Of a DNA stretch of 59,896 nucleotides, positions 41,066 through 49,130 are shown in pieces. The translations under genes and the position numbers were made by a program. This DNA comes from Alcanivorax sp. S71-1-4 (GTDB lineage Bacteria > Pseudomonadota > Gammaproteobacteria > Pseudomonadales > Alcanivoracaceae): contig NZ_AQOR01000026.1 of assembly GCF_009846755.1 (NCBI RefSeq), positions 1 through 59,896 on the forward strand. Reading direction: 5' to 3'. A model generated the notes under the pieces. The model worked only from the letters and a program-made list of their open reading frames with translations. It was not told the origin of the DNA and made no database searches. Every line of letters begins with the position of its first letter. Position 1 is the stretch's first letter.

Positions 41066-41767
41066 ATGCCCAGCCCCAAATCATCCAGCCTGAAGCCATC
41101 CAGCCTGACCCCGGTCCGCCGCCGCTCCATCGAGGAGGAGGTTTACCTGCGCATGCGCGAGGCGATCCTCAGTGGCGAAATGGCCGGCGGCGACCGCCTG
41201 ATCCATGAAGAGCTGGCTGGCCGTTTCGGCACCAGCCGCATCCCGGTGCGCGATGCGCTGCGTCGCCTGCAGGCCGATGGCCTGGTGGAGACCGACAGCC
41301 GCGGCGTCTACACCGTCACGCCCTGCGCCATCGAGGACGTGGAAGAAATCTATTCCCTGCGTGCGCTGCTCGAAGCGCGCGCGGTGGCCCTGGCCACACC
41401 GCACCTGAGCAAGGCCGACCTGGCCGAACTGCACCAGTTGCAGCAGGCCATGGACGCCACCGAAAGCAGCGGCGACGTGCACAGCTACGTGACCCTCAAC
41501 CAGCAGTTCCACCACGCTATTTACGAAGCCGCGCGGCAGCCGCGATTGCTGAAGATCATCGTCAGCCTGTGGCAGGGGCTGCCGCCGCTGACACCGCTGA
41601 AGATTCACTCCCGGGTGCCCGCCGCCAACCGCGAGCACCATGCCATCCTGCGTGCCCTGGCCGAGGGCGATGCCGAGGCCGCTGCGGCGGCCATGGCGCG
41701 GCACATCGACAATGCCGGTGTCGCACTGCGCGACTACATTGCCGAGGCCGGCGGGCAACTGCGTTAG
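41066..41767 (+). CDS. GntR family regulator, FCD type
   Basis: A 233-residue regulator. An N-terminal winged helix-turn-helix (about residues 22-85, VYLRMREAILSGEMAGGDRLIHEELAGRFGTSRIPVRDALRRLQADGLVE) is followed by an all-helical FCD effector domain with metal-ligand residues such as the Asp/His pattern in LNQQFHHAIYEAA and REHHAILRAL. FCD regulators usually respond to carboxylic acids. Its TAG stop is completed by the first base of the palindromic element inserted at 41767. The GTATAC sites at 40493-40516 are candidate targets. Confidence 0.85.
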   Translation: MPSPKSSSLKPSSLTPVRRRSIEEEVYLRMREAILSGEMAGGDRLIHEELAGRFGTSRIPVRDALRRLQADGLVETDSRGVYTVTPCAIEDVEEIYSLRALLEARAVALATPHLSKADLAELHQLQQAMDATESSGDVHSYVTLNQQFHHAIYEAARQPRLLKIIVSLWQGLPPLTPLKIHSRVPAANREHHAILRALAEGDAEAAAAAMARHIDNAGVALRDYIAEAGGQLR

Positions 41768-42033
41768 GGCCTGTTCACACTCATTCCAATGGCCCTGCTG
41801 GCCCTGTTTTGCCGCCCCGCAAGGCAGCCGGTGCGTAGTGTGGCGGGTCCACATGAGCAGCGGCTAACGCGGCGGGGTGGCAAAACAGGGCCAGCCCTTC
41901 GGGTTGAGCCTGAAAACGCGCCGCTCCGCGTTGCTCGTCGTTCATTTGGGTCCACCAAACTTCTCTCCTCGCGCCTTGATCGGCGCGTTTTCAGGCTCAA
42001 CAGGGCCATTGGAATGAGTGTGAACAGGCCCTA
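41765..42033. mobile_element. 265-bp MITE-like palindromic element with TA duplication
   Basis: Perfect 31-bp inverted arms at 41767-41797 and 42001-42031 are flanked by TA on both sides (41765-41766, 42032-42033). Inside are two hairpins: 41798-41820 pairs with 41872-41894 (23 bp, one mismatch), and 41903-41922 pairs with 41982-42001 (20 bp, perfect). No transposase is encoded. TA duplications suit IS630/Tc1-like or some IS5-group transposases supplied elsewhere. The element sits in the stop codons of two convergent genes and may also terminate transcription from both sides. Confidence 0.88.
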
Positions 42034-43587
42034 GGACACTTGCCGCTCGCGCCCTTTCCAGTACGGCTCACGCAGCACATGCTTGAGCACCTTGCCCGGG
42101 CCGGACATGGGCAGCGCATCGACAAATTCCACCGTCTTCGGCACCTTGTAGCCCGCCAGGGCATCCCGGCAGTGCTGTTGCAGGGTTTCCGCGCTGACGC
42201 TGACGCCATTGCGCTTCACCACCACGGCATGCACGGCTTCGCCCCAGGTCTCGCTGGGGATGCCGATCACCGCACAGGTCTGCACGGCATCGTGCCGCGC
42301 CAGCACGTTTTCCACCTCGGCGGAATACACGTTCTCCCCGCCGGTGATGATCATGTCCTTGATGCGGTCCACGATGTACAGATAGCCGTTTTCATCCATG
42401 TAACCGCCGTCGCCGGTGTGCATCCAGCCGTTGCGCAGCGCCTCGGCGGTGGCTTCCGGTTTTTTCCAGTAGCCGAGCATCACGTTCGGCCCCCGGGCAA
42501 TCACCTCGCCCACCGTGCCGCGCGGCACTTCGTTGTCGTTGTCATCGACGATGCGTACTTCCACGCACAGCCCGGCGCGGCCGGCGGAACGCACGATGCC
42601 GGACTCCCACGCCTGGGGAAGATGGTTGAACCAGGGATTGATGCTGATCACCGGCGCCGTCTCGGTCATGCCGTAGGCATGCGAGAACTGCGCTTTCGGA
42701 AACGCTTTCATGGCCCGTTCCAGCACCGCCAGCGCGATCGGTGATGCACCGTAGGTAATCCGTTCCAGACAGCTCAGGTCGTAGTCCGCGAAGGCCGGGT
42801 GATCAAGCATCATCTGGATCATGCTCGGCACCAACACCACATCGTTGATGCGTTCACGGCTGATCACCGCCATCACTTCCTCGACCCGGAACGCCGGCAC
42901 CGCCACGCTGGTGCCTGCGACCATGATCTGCGAGATCAGCTTGCCGAGGCTCGCGGTATGAAACAGCGGCGCCACATACAGGCTGACGTGGTGTTGCAGC
43001 GGCTCACCTTCAGCCATCCGCGCCACCGCCGAACTCCACAGATTGCGGTGCGAGAGCATCACGCCTTTCGGAAAACCGGTGGTGCCACCGGTGTAGAGAA
43101 TGGTGGCCATTTCATCGCCGCCGCGGCGGCAGTCTTCCACCGGGGCCACATCACCGGCCCAGTCGGCAAACGCCGTCGTGCCGGCGGGCGTGTCGCCCTG
43201 CCCCACGTGCACCACGGTCTGCAATACACCGGAGCCTTGCAGCAACCCCGCGCCCTGGGCGGCGTGGTGGTCGTCCACAAACAGCAGCGATGTCTCGCTG
43301 TCATCCAGCGAATAGATGATTTCCTGTTCGCTCCAGCGGGTGTTGACCGGCACACAGACGGCACCGGCCCACCAGCAGCCGAGAAAGAACTCCGTGTGGA
43401 AATCCGAGTTCAGTGCCAGCAGGCCGACACGGTCGCCGGGCTGGATGCCCGACTTCCGCAGCGCACCGGCCAGCCGCGCACAGCGCTCTGCCAGTTCGCG
43501 ATAGCTGATGCGCCGCTCGCCCTCAATCGTCGCTATGCGATCGGGAAACTGCTGTACGGCGCGGTGCAATCCCTGTGTCAGATACAT
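42031..43587 (-). CDS. Acyl-CoA synthetase (AMP-forming)
   Basis: A 518-residue ANL-superfamily ligase that activates a carboxylic acid to its CoA thioester through an acyl-AMP. Seen are the P-loop YTGGTTGFPKG (about residue 168), the YGMTETAP motif, the GWMHTGDGGYMDENGYLYIVDRIKDMIITGGENVYSAEVE hinge block and the catalytic Lys in GPGKVLK near the end. The substrate range cannot be told from sequence. It lies 11 bases after the Bug binding-protein gene, so uptake and activation are probably linked. Its TAG stop is formed at the edge of the inserted palindromic element. Confidence 0.9.
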   Translation of the reverse strand: MYLTQGLHRAVQQFPDRIATIEGERRISYRELAERCARLAGALRKSGIQPGDRVGLLALNSDFHTEFFLGCWWAGAVCVPVNTRWSEQEIIYSLDDSETSLLFVDDHHAAQGAGLLQGSGVLQTVVHVGQGDTPAGTTAFADWAGDVAPVEDCRRGGDEMATILYTGGTTGFPKGVMLSHRNLWSSAVARMAEGEPLQHHVSLYVAPLFHTASLGKLISQIMVAGTSVAVPAFRVEEVMAVISRERINDVVLVPSMIQMMLDHPAFADYDLSCLERITYGASPIALAVLERAMKAFPKAQFSHAYGMTETAPVISINPWFNHLPQAWESGIVRSAGRAGLCVEVRIVDDNDNEVPRGTVGEVIARGPNVMLGYWKKPEATAEALRNGWMHTGDGGYMDENGYLYIVDRIKDMIITGGENVYSAEVENVLARHDAVQTCAVIGIPSETWGEAVHAVVVKRNGVSVSAETLQQHCRDALAGYKVPKTVEFVDALPMSGPGKVLKHVLREPYWKGRERQVS

Positions 43588-43598
43588 CGTTCGAACCC

Positions 43599-44582
43599 TT
43601 AATCCAGTTGCACGCCAACTTCTTTGATGATCGCGCTCCAGACGTCATTGTCGCGCTTGACGATCGGCGCAAACTCCGCCGCTGGCAGCGGGTCGATGAT
43701 CAACGACAGGTTCTCGATACGCTGGATCACTTCCGGGTCCTCCAGTGCCTTCAGCGCACTGTCAGAAAGACGTTGCACCACATCAGCCGGCACGCCCTTG
43801 GGACCGAACAGGCCGAACCAGCCACGGTTGTCCATGCGCTCGTAGCCCAGTTCCTTGAAGGTCGGCACATCCGGCATGGCCGGCATGCGATACGGTCCGG
43901 TCACCGCCAGCGCGCTCATCCGACCGCTTCTCACATGCGGCAGTGAACCCACGCCGGACATGATCACCGCCGTAATCTGGCCGCCGAGCAGATCGGTCAC
44001 CGACGGCGCTTCGCCACGATAAGGCACATGCACCCAGTCCAGGCCGGTCTGTTCAGTGAAGGCGTGCATGTAGAGGTGGCCGGACGCACCGGCGCCGTAG
44101 GAGCCGTACACGTGACGGCCCGGCTCCGATTTCACTTTTTCCACCAGTTGTTGAGGGGTTTCGATACCGGACTCGCCGAGCACCGTCAGCACCAGCGGCG
44201 TGGTCACCAGTTGCGCAACCGGTGTGAAATCCGCCACCGGATCAAACGGCGGCTTGCTCAACAGATGCGGCGCCTGGACCAGCGACGAAATAGTCAGCAG
44301 CAATGTGTAACCGTCGGGGCGCGCATTCACCGCCGCTTCGGAACCGATCATGGTGCCGGCGCCGGAACGGTTGTCGATCACGATCGGCTGGCCGAGGTCA
44401 CGGGACATGAAATCGCCCAGCACACGCGCTAGGGAATCGGTGGCACCGCCTGGCGGAAACGGCACAATCACGCGAATCGGTTTATCGGGGTAATCGGCAT
44501 TGGCGGACAACGAGGAAAACAGGCCGGCACAGGCCAGCAGAAACGCAGCGCACAATGAAAAACTCAAACGTCCAGCTTGCAT
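43599..44582 (-). CDS. Bug/TctC family periplasmic solute-binding protein
   Basis: A 327-residue periplasmic binding protein of the tripartite tricarboxylate transporter family. A signal peptide ends at SANA before YPDKPIRVIVPFPPGGATD, the start signature of Bug proteins. The family motifs NRSGAGTMIGSEAA, PDGYTLLL and VHVPYRGEAPSVTDLLGGQ follow. Bug proteins bind small carboxylates or aromatic acids. No TctA or TctB gene is in the window. The ATG at 44582 has GGAGAAG upstream. The partner permease may be the unusual membrane protein at 44834-46234. Confidence 0.9.
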   Translation of the reverse strand: MQAGRLSFSLCAAFLLACAGLFSSLSANADYPDKPIRVIVPFPPGGATDSLARVLGDFMSRDLGQPIVIDNRSGAGTMIGSEAAVNARPDGYTLLLTISSLVQAPHLLSKPPFDPVADFTPVAQLVTTPLVLTVLGESGIETPQQLVEKVKSEPGRHVYGSYGAGASGHLYMHAFTEQTGLDWVHVPYRGEAPSVTDLLGGQITAVIMSGVGSLPHVRSGRMSALAVTGPYRMPAMPDVPTFKELGYERMDNRGWFGLFGPKGVPADVVQRLSDSALKALEDPEVIQRIENLSLIIDPLPAAEFAPIVKRDNDVWSAIIKEVGVQLD

Positions 44583-44833
44583 GGTACTTCTCCCAGCGGA
44601 TGAATTTATTTTTATATGACCACGATAGTGGCCACGGCACCCTGATCCCACAATGGCGGTTTGTATCAGCAAACATTGGCCAAACTTGTCCGCTCGCCCC
44701 GGCAAACGTTCGGCACGCGACGAAACAGACAACAGCGCCATTTCGGTGACGTCACCGAGCGGGAAATTAGCGGGTGAATACGCTGCTTTTCAGCGATGAT
44801 CAGGCTGTCTGTTACGCCGGGTAACACCCGGCC
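44583..44833. other. 251-bp gap upstream of the Bug-ligase pair
   Basis: It presumably holds the promoter for the Bug and ligase genes. An inverted repeat GTTTG-TATCAG-CAAAC lies at 44659-44674 and could be an operator. A 7-bp hairpin (44816-44832) lies just after the permease stop but has no T-tract. Confidence 0.35.
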
Positions 44834-46234
44834 TCAGAACCACAGCCACGACAGCAACAACAGCCAGCATGCACAGACGCCCATGCCGCACAGCACGTAG
44901 ACGCCGTTCCAGCGCCAGCCCATCACCTGCGGGCTGACACGCACCAGTTGGCTGGTGATCAGCATGGTGCTCGCCACCGGCGAACAGCTCACTGCCAGCG
45001 CCCAGCCGCTGGCAACGCTGAGCGCCAGCAATTCCGCCGACAGGCCAAACATCGACGGCTGTGCCATGGCGGCCAGCAGGATCGTGGACACCAGTACCGG
45101 ATTGAGCCCAAGCTGCGGCAATCCCGTCATCAGCACCAGCACCAGCAACGCCACCGGCGCACCGTACAGGCCCATGTCGGCCAGCCAGCCGGCAAATGCG
45201 TCCACCGGCAACAACCCTGCGATCAGCGTGCCCATCAGTGCGCCGGCGCACAGCACTGCCGTTTCTGCACGCAATCCACTGAACTGTTGTGGCGCGCGCC
45301 GCATCAGCCGCGCCAGGGCAAAGCGCAACGCCTTGCCCCATCCACGCCGCCGGTATTGCATCACCATCCACACCAGGGCCGCCATCGGCGCCACCAGCAG
45401 GATCGCCAGCGTCAATGATTTGTGCAGCCATTGTTCCAGCAGCACCGCGGCCAAAAACACCGCCCCCACCAGTGTCAGGAAACGCAACACCGGATGGCCC
45501 GGCATGTGCGGTTGCACCGGCGGCGGCACCGCACCGGCCAGATGACGTGGCGCGCTGACGCGATCCAGCCATGTGCCCAGCAGCATCAGCAGCAACGTGG
45601 CCCCCAGGCCCAGCGGCCACAGCCGCCACCATTTCAGATCCGGCAGCACCGACAGGATCACCGCCATGGTCATGGTCAGTGGCGATCCGAGTGGAGAGGT
45701 GGAAAATCCGCGTGTAATCGCAGTGAACATGCGCCGCGTGCGCGCTTCGCGCACCGCCACATTACCGCCGGCAGCGACGAGTGTGTTGGCACGGCGAGCC
45801 ATCACCCCGAGCAGATTCAGCACCGCCATGTTCAACAGAATGCCGATCATCAATGAGCCGGCACTGAGCGTGGCATAGCGTTTCGATGGCGGCTGGTTGA
45901 TGATCACCTGGCCACACTGGCGTACCAGGCGCGACGTTTCTGCTGCCTCACGCAAGTACGACAACGCCGCCAGAAAGGTGGCAAACCAGATGGCACGATC
46001 AAAGCCGGTGGACAACCCGGCCACGACATCGTCCGCACGCCAGACAAACAGCAGCAACACACCGGCTGCTGCGGTCAGTACTGCTCGCGGGATACGGGCC
46101 AGGCGTGGCCATTCGCTGATCAGGTAAAGCACCAGGGCGAGATACCCGGGCAGCGCCACGGGCGCCCAGCCGGACAACTGATAGGCCAGTGTCGACACCA
46201 TCACCACTGGCAACAGCAGCACGCGCGCGTGCAT
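44834..46234 (-). CDS. Multi-pass permease, ion-transporter-superfamily-like
   Basis: A 466-residue inner-membrane protein with about 12 hydrophobic segments in two related halves. Each half has a re-entrant-like motif: GFSTSPLGSPLTMTMAVILSVLP in the first and GLNPVLVSTILLAAMAQPSMFGL followed by VASGWALAVSCSPVASTMLITSQ in the second. The paired discontinuous helices recall the ArsB/NhaD ion transporter superfamily, but I cannot place it in a named family. It is not TctA-like. Its position between a Bug binding protein and a long acyl-CoA operon suggests organic acid transport. Confidence 0.7.
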   Translation of the reverse strand: MHARVLLLPVVMVSTLAYQLSGWAPVALPGYLALVLYLISEWPRLARIPRAVLTAAAGVLLLFVWRADDVVAGLSTGFDRAIWFATFLAALSYLREAAETSRLVRQCGQVIINQPPSKRYATLSAGSLMIGILLNMAVLNLLGVMARRANTLVAAGGNVAVREARTRRMFTAITRGFSTSPLGSPLTMTMAVILSVLPDLKWWRLWPLGLGATLLLMLLGTWLDRVSAPRHLAGAVPPPVQPHMPGHPVLRFLTLVGAVFLAAVLLEQWLHKSLTLAILLVAPMAALVWMVMQYRRRGWGKALRFALARLMRRAPQQFSGLRAETAVLCAGALMGTLIAGLLPVDAFAGWLADMGLYGAPVALLVLVLMTGLPQLGLNPVLVSTILLAAMAQPSMFGLSAELLALSVASGWALAVSCSPVASTMLITSQLVRVSPQVMGWRWNGVYVLCGMGVCACWLLLLSWLWF

Positions 46235-46294
46235 AGGCTCCCCTTCTTCGCGGCCGGGCCGCGGGTATTTTTGCTCTTATGGATGCAATGGGGA

Positions 46295-46317
46295 CGCCCC
46301 GCCCGGTCGGGCGGGGC
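46295..46317 (-). terminator. GC-rich hairpin downstream of the acyl-CoA dehydrogenase
   Basis: Arms of 10 bp (CGCCCCGCCCG and CGGGCGGGGC) with a 2-base loop lie 11 bases after the 46328 stop. There is no T-tract, so it may attenuate rather than stop transcription into the permease gene. Confidence 0.35.
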
Positions 46318-46327
46318 CGGCGGGACA

Positions 46328-47482
46328 TCAGGCCGTGGCGGCGCGCACCATGTTGCGGGCAATCACGATCTGCTGGATCTGCGTGGTGCCTTCGTAGATA
46401 CGGAACAGGCGCACATCGCGATACAGACGCTCGATCCCATACTCGGCCATGTAGCCGGCACCGCCGAAGATCTGTACCGCACGGTCCGCGACACGGCCGC
46501 ACATTTCCGAGGCGTACATTTTGCAGCACGCCGCTTCGGTGGAAATGTCCTCACCGTTGTCACGACGGCGGGCGGCGTCCAGCACCATGCATTTCGCCGC
46601 GTAGATTTCTGCCTTGCTGTCGGCCAGCATCGCCTGCACCAACTGGAAGTCGGCAATGCGCTGGCCGAACTGCTTGCGCTCAATGGCATAATTCAGTGCA
46701 TCATCCAGCATGCGCTCGGCCACGCCGACACAGACCGCGCCGATATGGATACGGCCCTTGTCCAGCACCTTCATGGCGGTCTTGAAACCGCGCCCTTCCT
46801 TCAGGCCGATGATGTTCGACGCCGGCACACGGCAATCCTCGAAAATCACGTCGCAGGTGTGCGCGCCGCGCTGGCCCATCTTCTTGTCGTTCTTGCCCAG
46901 GCTGATGCCCGGCGTTTTCGCATCGACAATAAAGGCACTGATACCACCGGCGCCCTTGTCTTCCGGGTTGGTGCGCGCCATCAGCGTGAACACGCCAGCG
47001 TGCGGTGCGTTGGTGATGAAACGCTTGGTGCCGTTGATCACATAGTCATCGCCATCGCGTACCGCGCTGGTGCGGATCGAGGCGGCGTCGGAACCTGAGC
47101 CCGGCTCGGTCAGCGCAAACGAGGCAATCACTTCACCAGTGGCCAGGCGCGGCAGCCAGTCGGCTTTCTGTTCATCCGTGCCATCCATCAGGATGCCCTG
47201 GGAGCCGATACCCACCGTGGTGCCGATCAGGGAGCGGAACACCGGTGACGCCTTGCACAGTTCGATCATCACCAGGCTTTCTTCTTCCATCGTCAGGCCC
47301 AGGCCACCGAACTCTTCCGGCACGGTCAGGCCAAACAGGCCGATGTCGCGCATCTTCTTGACGATAGGTTCCGGAATCGCATCGGCCTCCGAGACGGCTT
47401 CCTCGCTCGGGATCAGGTCCTCGCGCACGAAACTGCTCACGGTATCAAGAAAAGCAGTCATCATTTCCTGGTCGCGGATCAT
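46328..47482 (-). CDS. Acyl-CoA dehydrogenase
   Basis: A 384-residue FAD enzyme that introduces an alpha-beta double bond into acyl-CoA. Landmarks in order are GLTVPEEFGGLG, FALTEPGSGSD, the FAD-binding FITNAPHAG, MGQRGAHTCDVIFEDCRVPA, and the C-terminal IFGGAGYMAEYGIERLYRDVRLFRIYEGTTQIQQIVIAR with the catalytic Glu in YEGT. That Glu position matches short/medium-chain type dehydrogenases. The ATG at 47482 has CAGGAGA upstream. It is transcribed with the thiolase-like cluster, 69 bases downstream of its last gene. Confidence 0.92.
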   Translation of the reverse strand: MIRDQEMMTAFLDTVSSFVREDLIPSEEAVSEADAIPEPIVKKMRDIGLFGLTVPEEFGGLGLTMEEESLVMIELCKASPVFRSLIGTTVGIGSQGILMDGTDEQKADWLPRLATGEVIASFALTEPGSGSDAASIRTSAVRDGDDYVINGTKRFITNAPHAGVFTLMARTNPEDKGAGGISAFIVDAKTPGISLGKNDKKMGQRGAHTCDVIFEDCRVPASNIIGLKEGRGFKTAMKVLDKGRIHIGAVCVGVAERMLDDALNYAIERKQFGQRIADFQLVQAMLADSKAEIYAAKCMVLDAARRRDNGEDISTEAACCKMYASEMCGRVADRAVQIFGGAGYMAEYGIERLYRDVRLFRIYEGTTQIQQIVIARNMVRAATA

Positions 47483-47498
47483 GCTGTGTCTCCTGCAT

Positions 47499-47517
47499 GC
47501 CCCGGCCACGCCGGGGC
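47499..47517 (-). other. Hairpin in the leader of the acyl-CoA dehydrogenase gene
   Basis: GCCCCGGC and GCCGGGGC form a perfect 8-bp stem with a 3-base loop, 17 bases upstream of the ATG and next to the ribosome site. It has no T-tract. It could modulate translation or mark an RNA processing point. Confidence 0.35.
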
Positions 47518-47551
47518 GAATCAGATGAATAGGCTGTTGAAAAACACCCTG

Positions 47552-48730
47552 TTAAAGCGTATCGGCCGTGCCGAGGATAGCCGTGGACTGGCTGGAAAGC
47601 GTGCCACCGTTGCCGTGCGCCAGCGCGGTCTGCACGCCGGCCACCTGACGGTCACCGCATTCACCGCGCAGCTGGCGCACCGCTTCGATCAACGCAAAAA
47701 TGCCATACATGCCCGGGTGCCCCCAGGACAGGCCGCCACCGTTGGTGTTGACCGGCAGACGACCACCCGGCGCAATGGCGCCGTTGGCAACAAAGGCGCC
47801 GCCCTCGCCTTTCTTGCAGAAGCCGAGGTCTTCCAGGAACAGGATCGTGTTGATGGTGAAGGCGTCATACAGTTGCGCCACCTGGATATCCCCCGGCGTC
47901 ATGCCGGCCATCGCGAAGGCCGCGCGGCCGGAGTCCACCGTGGCGGTGGTGGTCACGTCATGCATGGAGGAAATCTGGCGGTTCCAGCAGGCGGTACCAT
48001 TACCGAGCACATACACCGGCTTTTGCGGCATGTCCTTCGCGCGGTCCGCGCGCACCAGCACATAGGCGCCGCCGCCGTCGGTGACCAGGCAGCAATCACG
48101 TACGGTGAGCGGGTCCGAGATCATGCGCGCGTTGAGCACGTCGTCGATGGTCATGGGGGCGCGGTCATAGGCGGTCGGGTTCAACTGCGCCCACTGACGC
48201 GCGGCCACCGCCACTTCCGCCAGTTGCTCGCGGGTGGTGCCGAACTCGTGCATGTGCCGTGATGCCGACAGCGCGTAGGCGGACGGCGGCAGCATCGGCT
48301 CATAGGGATGCTCATACGGTTGCGGGTCGAGCATGCGCCGCGTCTTGCTGATCTCGCGACGGTTCATCGTCGAGGAACGCTGCGCGCTGCCATAGCAGAC
48401 CAGCACCGCGTTGCACTGGCCGCTTTGCAGCGCCAGCATGGCCGGCATCAGGTGCGCGATAAAGCTGGAACCGCCAAGCATGGTGCCGTCGATAAACGTC
48501 GGGCGGATGCCCAGGTGCTCGATGACCGGCATCGGCCACATCGGCGCGCTGACACTGGCGGTGCAGATCCCGTCGATGTCCTGCATCGTCAAGCCAGCTT
48601 CCGCCACGGCCTGCTTGGCGGCACCGGCCAGCAGTTCCATGTCGCTGAACCCCGGCGTCTTGCCGCAACCAAAGGTGCCGACACCGGCAATGGCCACGCT
48701 GCCACGCAGTGCTGTCAGATTCGGGCTCAT
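47552..48730 (-). CDS. Thiolase-fold protein lacking the nucleophilic Cys (Ltp2-like)
   Basis: A 392-residue SCP-x/thiolase superfamily protein. The fold landmarks are present (VAIAGVGTFGCGKTPGFSD at the start, LYDAFTINTILFLEDLGFC, GGGLSWGHPGMYG and a final HGNGG). Where true thiolases have the acyl-accepting Cys before GSS (for example NCSSGSS in the paralogue at 57372), this one has TMLGGSS, so Met replaces Cys. It overlaps the upstream DUF35 gene by four bases. Cys-less thiolase-fold proteins paired with DUF35 partners include Ltp2-type retro-aldolases of steroid side-chain breakdown. That role is likely but not proven here. Confidence 0.8.
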   Translation of the reverse strand: MSPNLTALRGSVAIAGVGTFGCGKTPGFSDMELLAGAAKQAVAEAGLTMQDIDGICTASVSAPMWPMPVIEHLGIRPTFIDGTMLGGSSFIAHLMPAMLALQSGQCNAVLVCYGSAQRSSTMNRREISKTRRMLDPQPYEHPYEPMLPPSAYALSASRHMHEFGTTREQLAEVAVAARQWAQLNPTAYDRAPMTIDDVLNARMISDPLTVRDCCLVTDGGGAYVLVRADRAKDMPQKPVYVLGNGTACWNRQISSMHDVTTTATVDSGRAAFAMAGMTPGDIQVAQLYDAFTINTILFLEDLGFCKKGEGGAFVANGAIAPGGRLPVNTNGGGLSWGHPGMYGIFALIEAVRQLRGECGDRQVAGVQTALAHGNGGTLSSQSTAILGTADTL

Positions 48731-49116
48731 GGGGCATCTCCTTCGGCGCGGTCAAACAGCAGTACGCCGCGCTCATCCTGTTTCGCCACACGGGCCTTGA
48801 CCCGCAGGCCAATCGTGACGTCCGCCGGGTCCACGCCCTCGACACGGCTCATCAGCCGCACGCCTTCGTCCAGATCGATCAGCGATACGTTGTAGTCACC
48901 GCCAGCCTCGGCGGCACGCCGTACGGTGGTCACGGCGTAGACGGTCCCCAGACCGGCCGGGGCCACCCAACCCAGTGCGTCCGCGCCGCAGTGCGGGCAG
49001 ACTTCACGCGGGAAGAAAACGTGGCGCTGGCACTCGCCACACTGCTGGATGACAAATTCGCCGCCGTCGAGTTTCTGTTGCCAGGCGATCTCGATGCCCG
49101 TGGTATGCTCAGTCAT
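48727..49116 (-). CDS. DUF35 / OB-fold zinc-ribbon protein
   Basis: A 129-residue partner protein with an N-terminal helix, a zinc ribbon (CGEC and CPHC, about residues 27-44) and an OB fold (GTVYAVTTVRRAA... VSLIDLDEGVRLMSRVEG). DUF35 proteins bind acyl-CoA and complex with thiolase-fold enzymes. The stop overlaps the start of the thiolase-like gene (ATGA), a strong hint of a 1:1 complex. I chose the ATG at 49116 because GAGAG lies eight bases upstream; the one at 49122 is too close to it. Confidence 0.87.
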   Translation of the reverse strand: MTEHTTGIEIAWQQKLDGGEFVIQQCGECQRHVFFPREVCPHCGADALGWVAPAGLGTVYAVTTVRRAAEAGGDYNVSLIDLDEGVRLMSRVEGVDPADVTIGLRVKARVAKQDERGVLLFDRAEGDAP

Positions 49117-49130
49117 GGTCATTTCTCTCG

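Noticed and set aside
47525-47551. GGCTGTTGAAAAACACC stretch resembling a transposon end
   Set aside because: Only one copy is visible, with no inverted partner or target duplication nearby.
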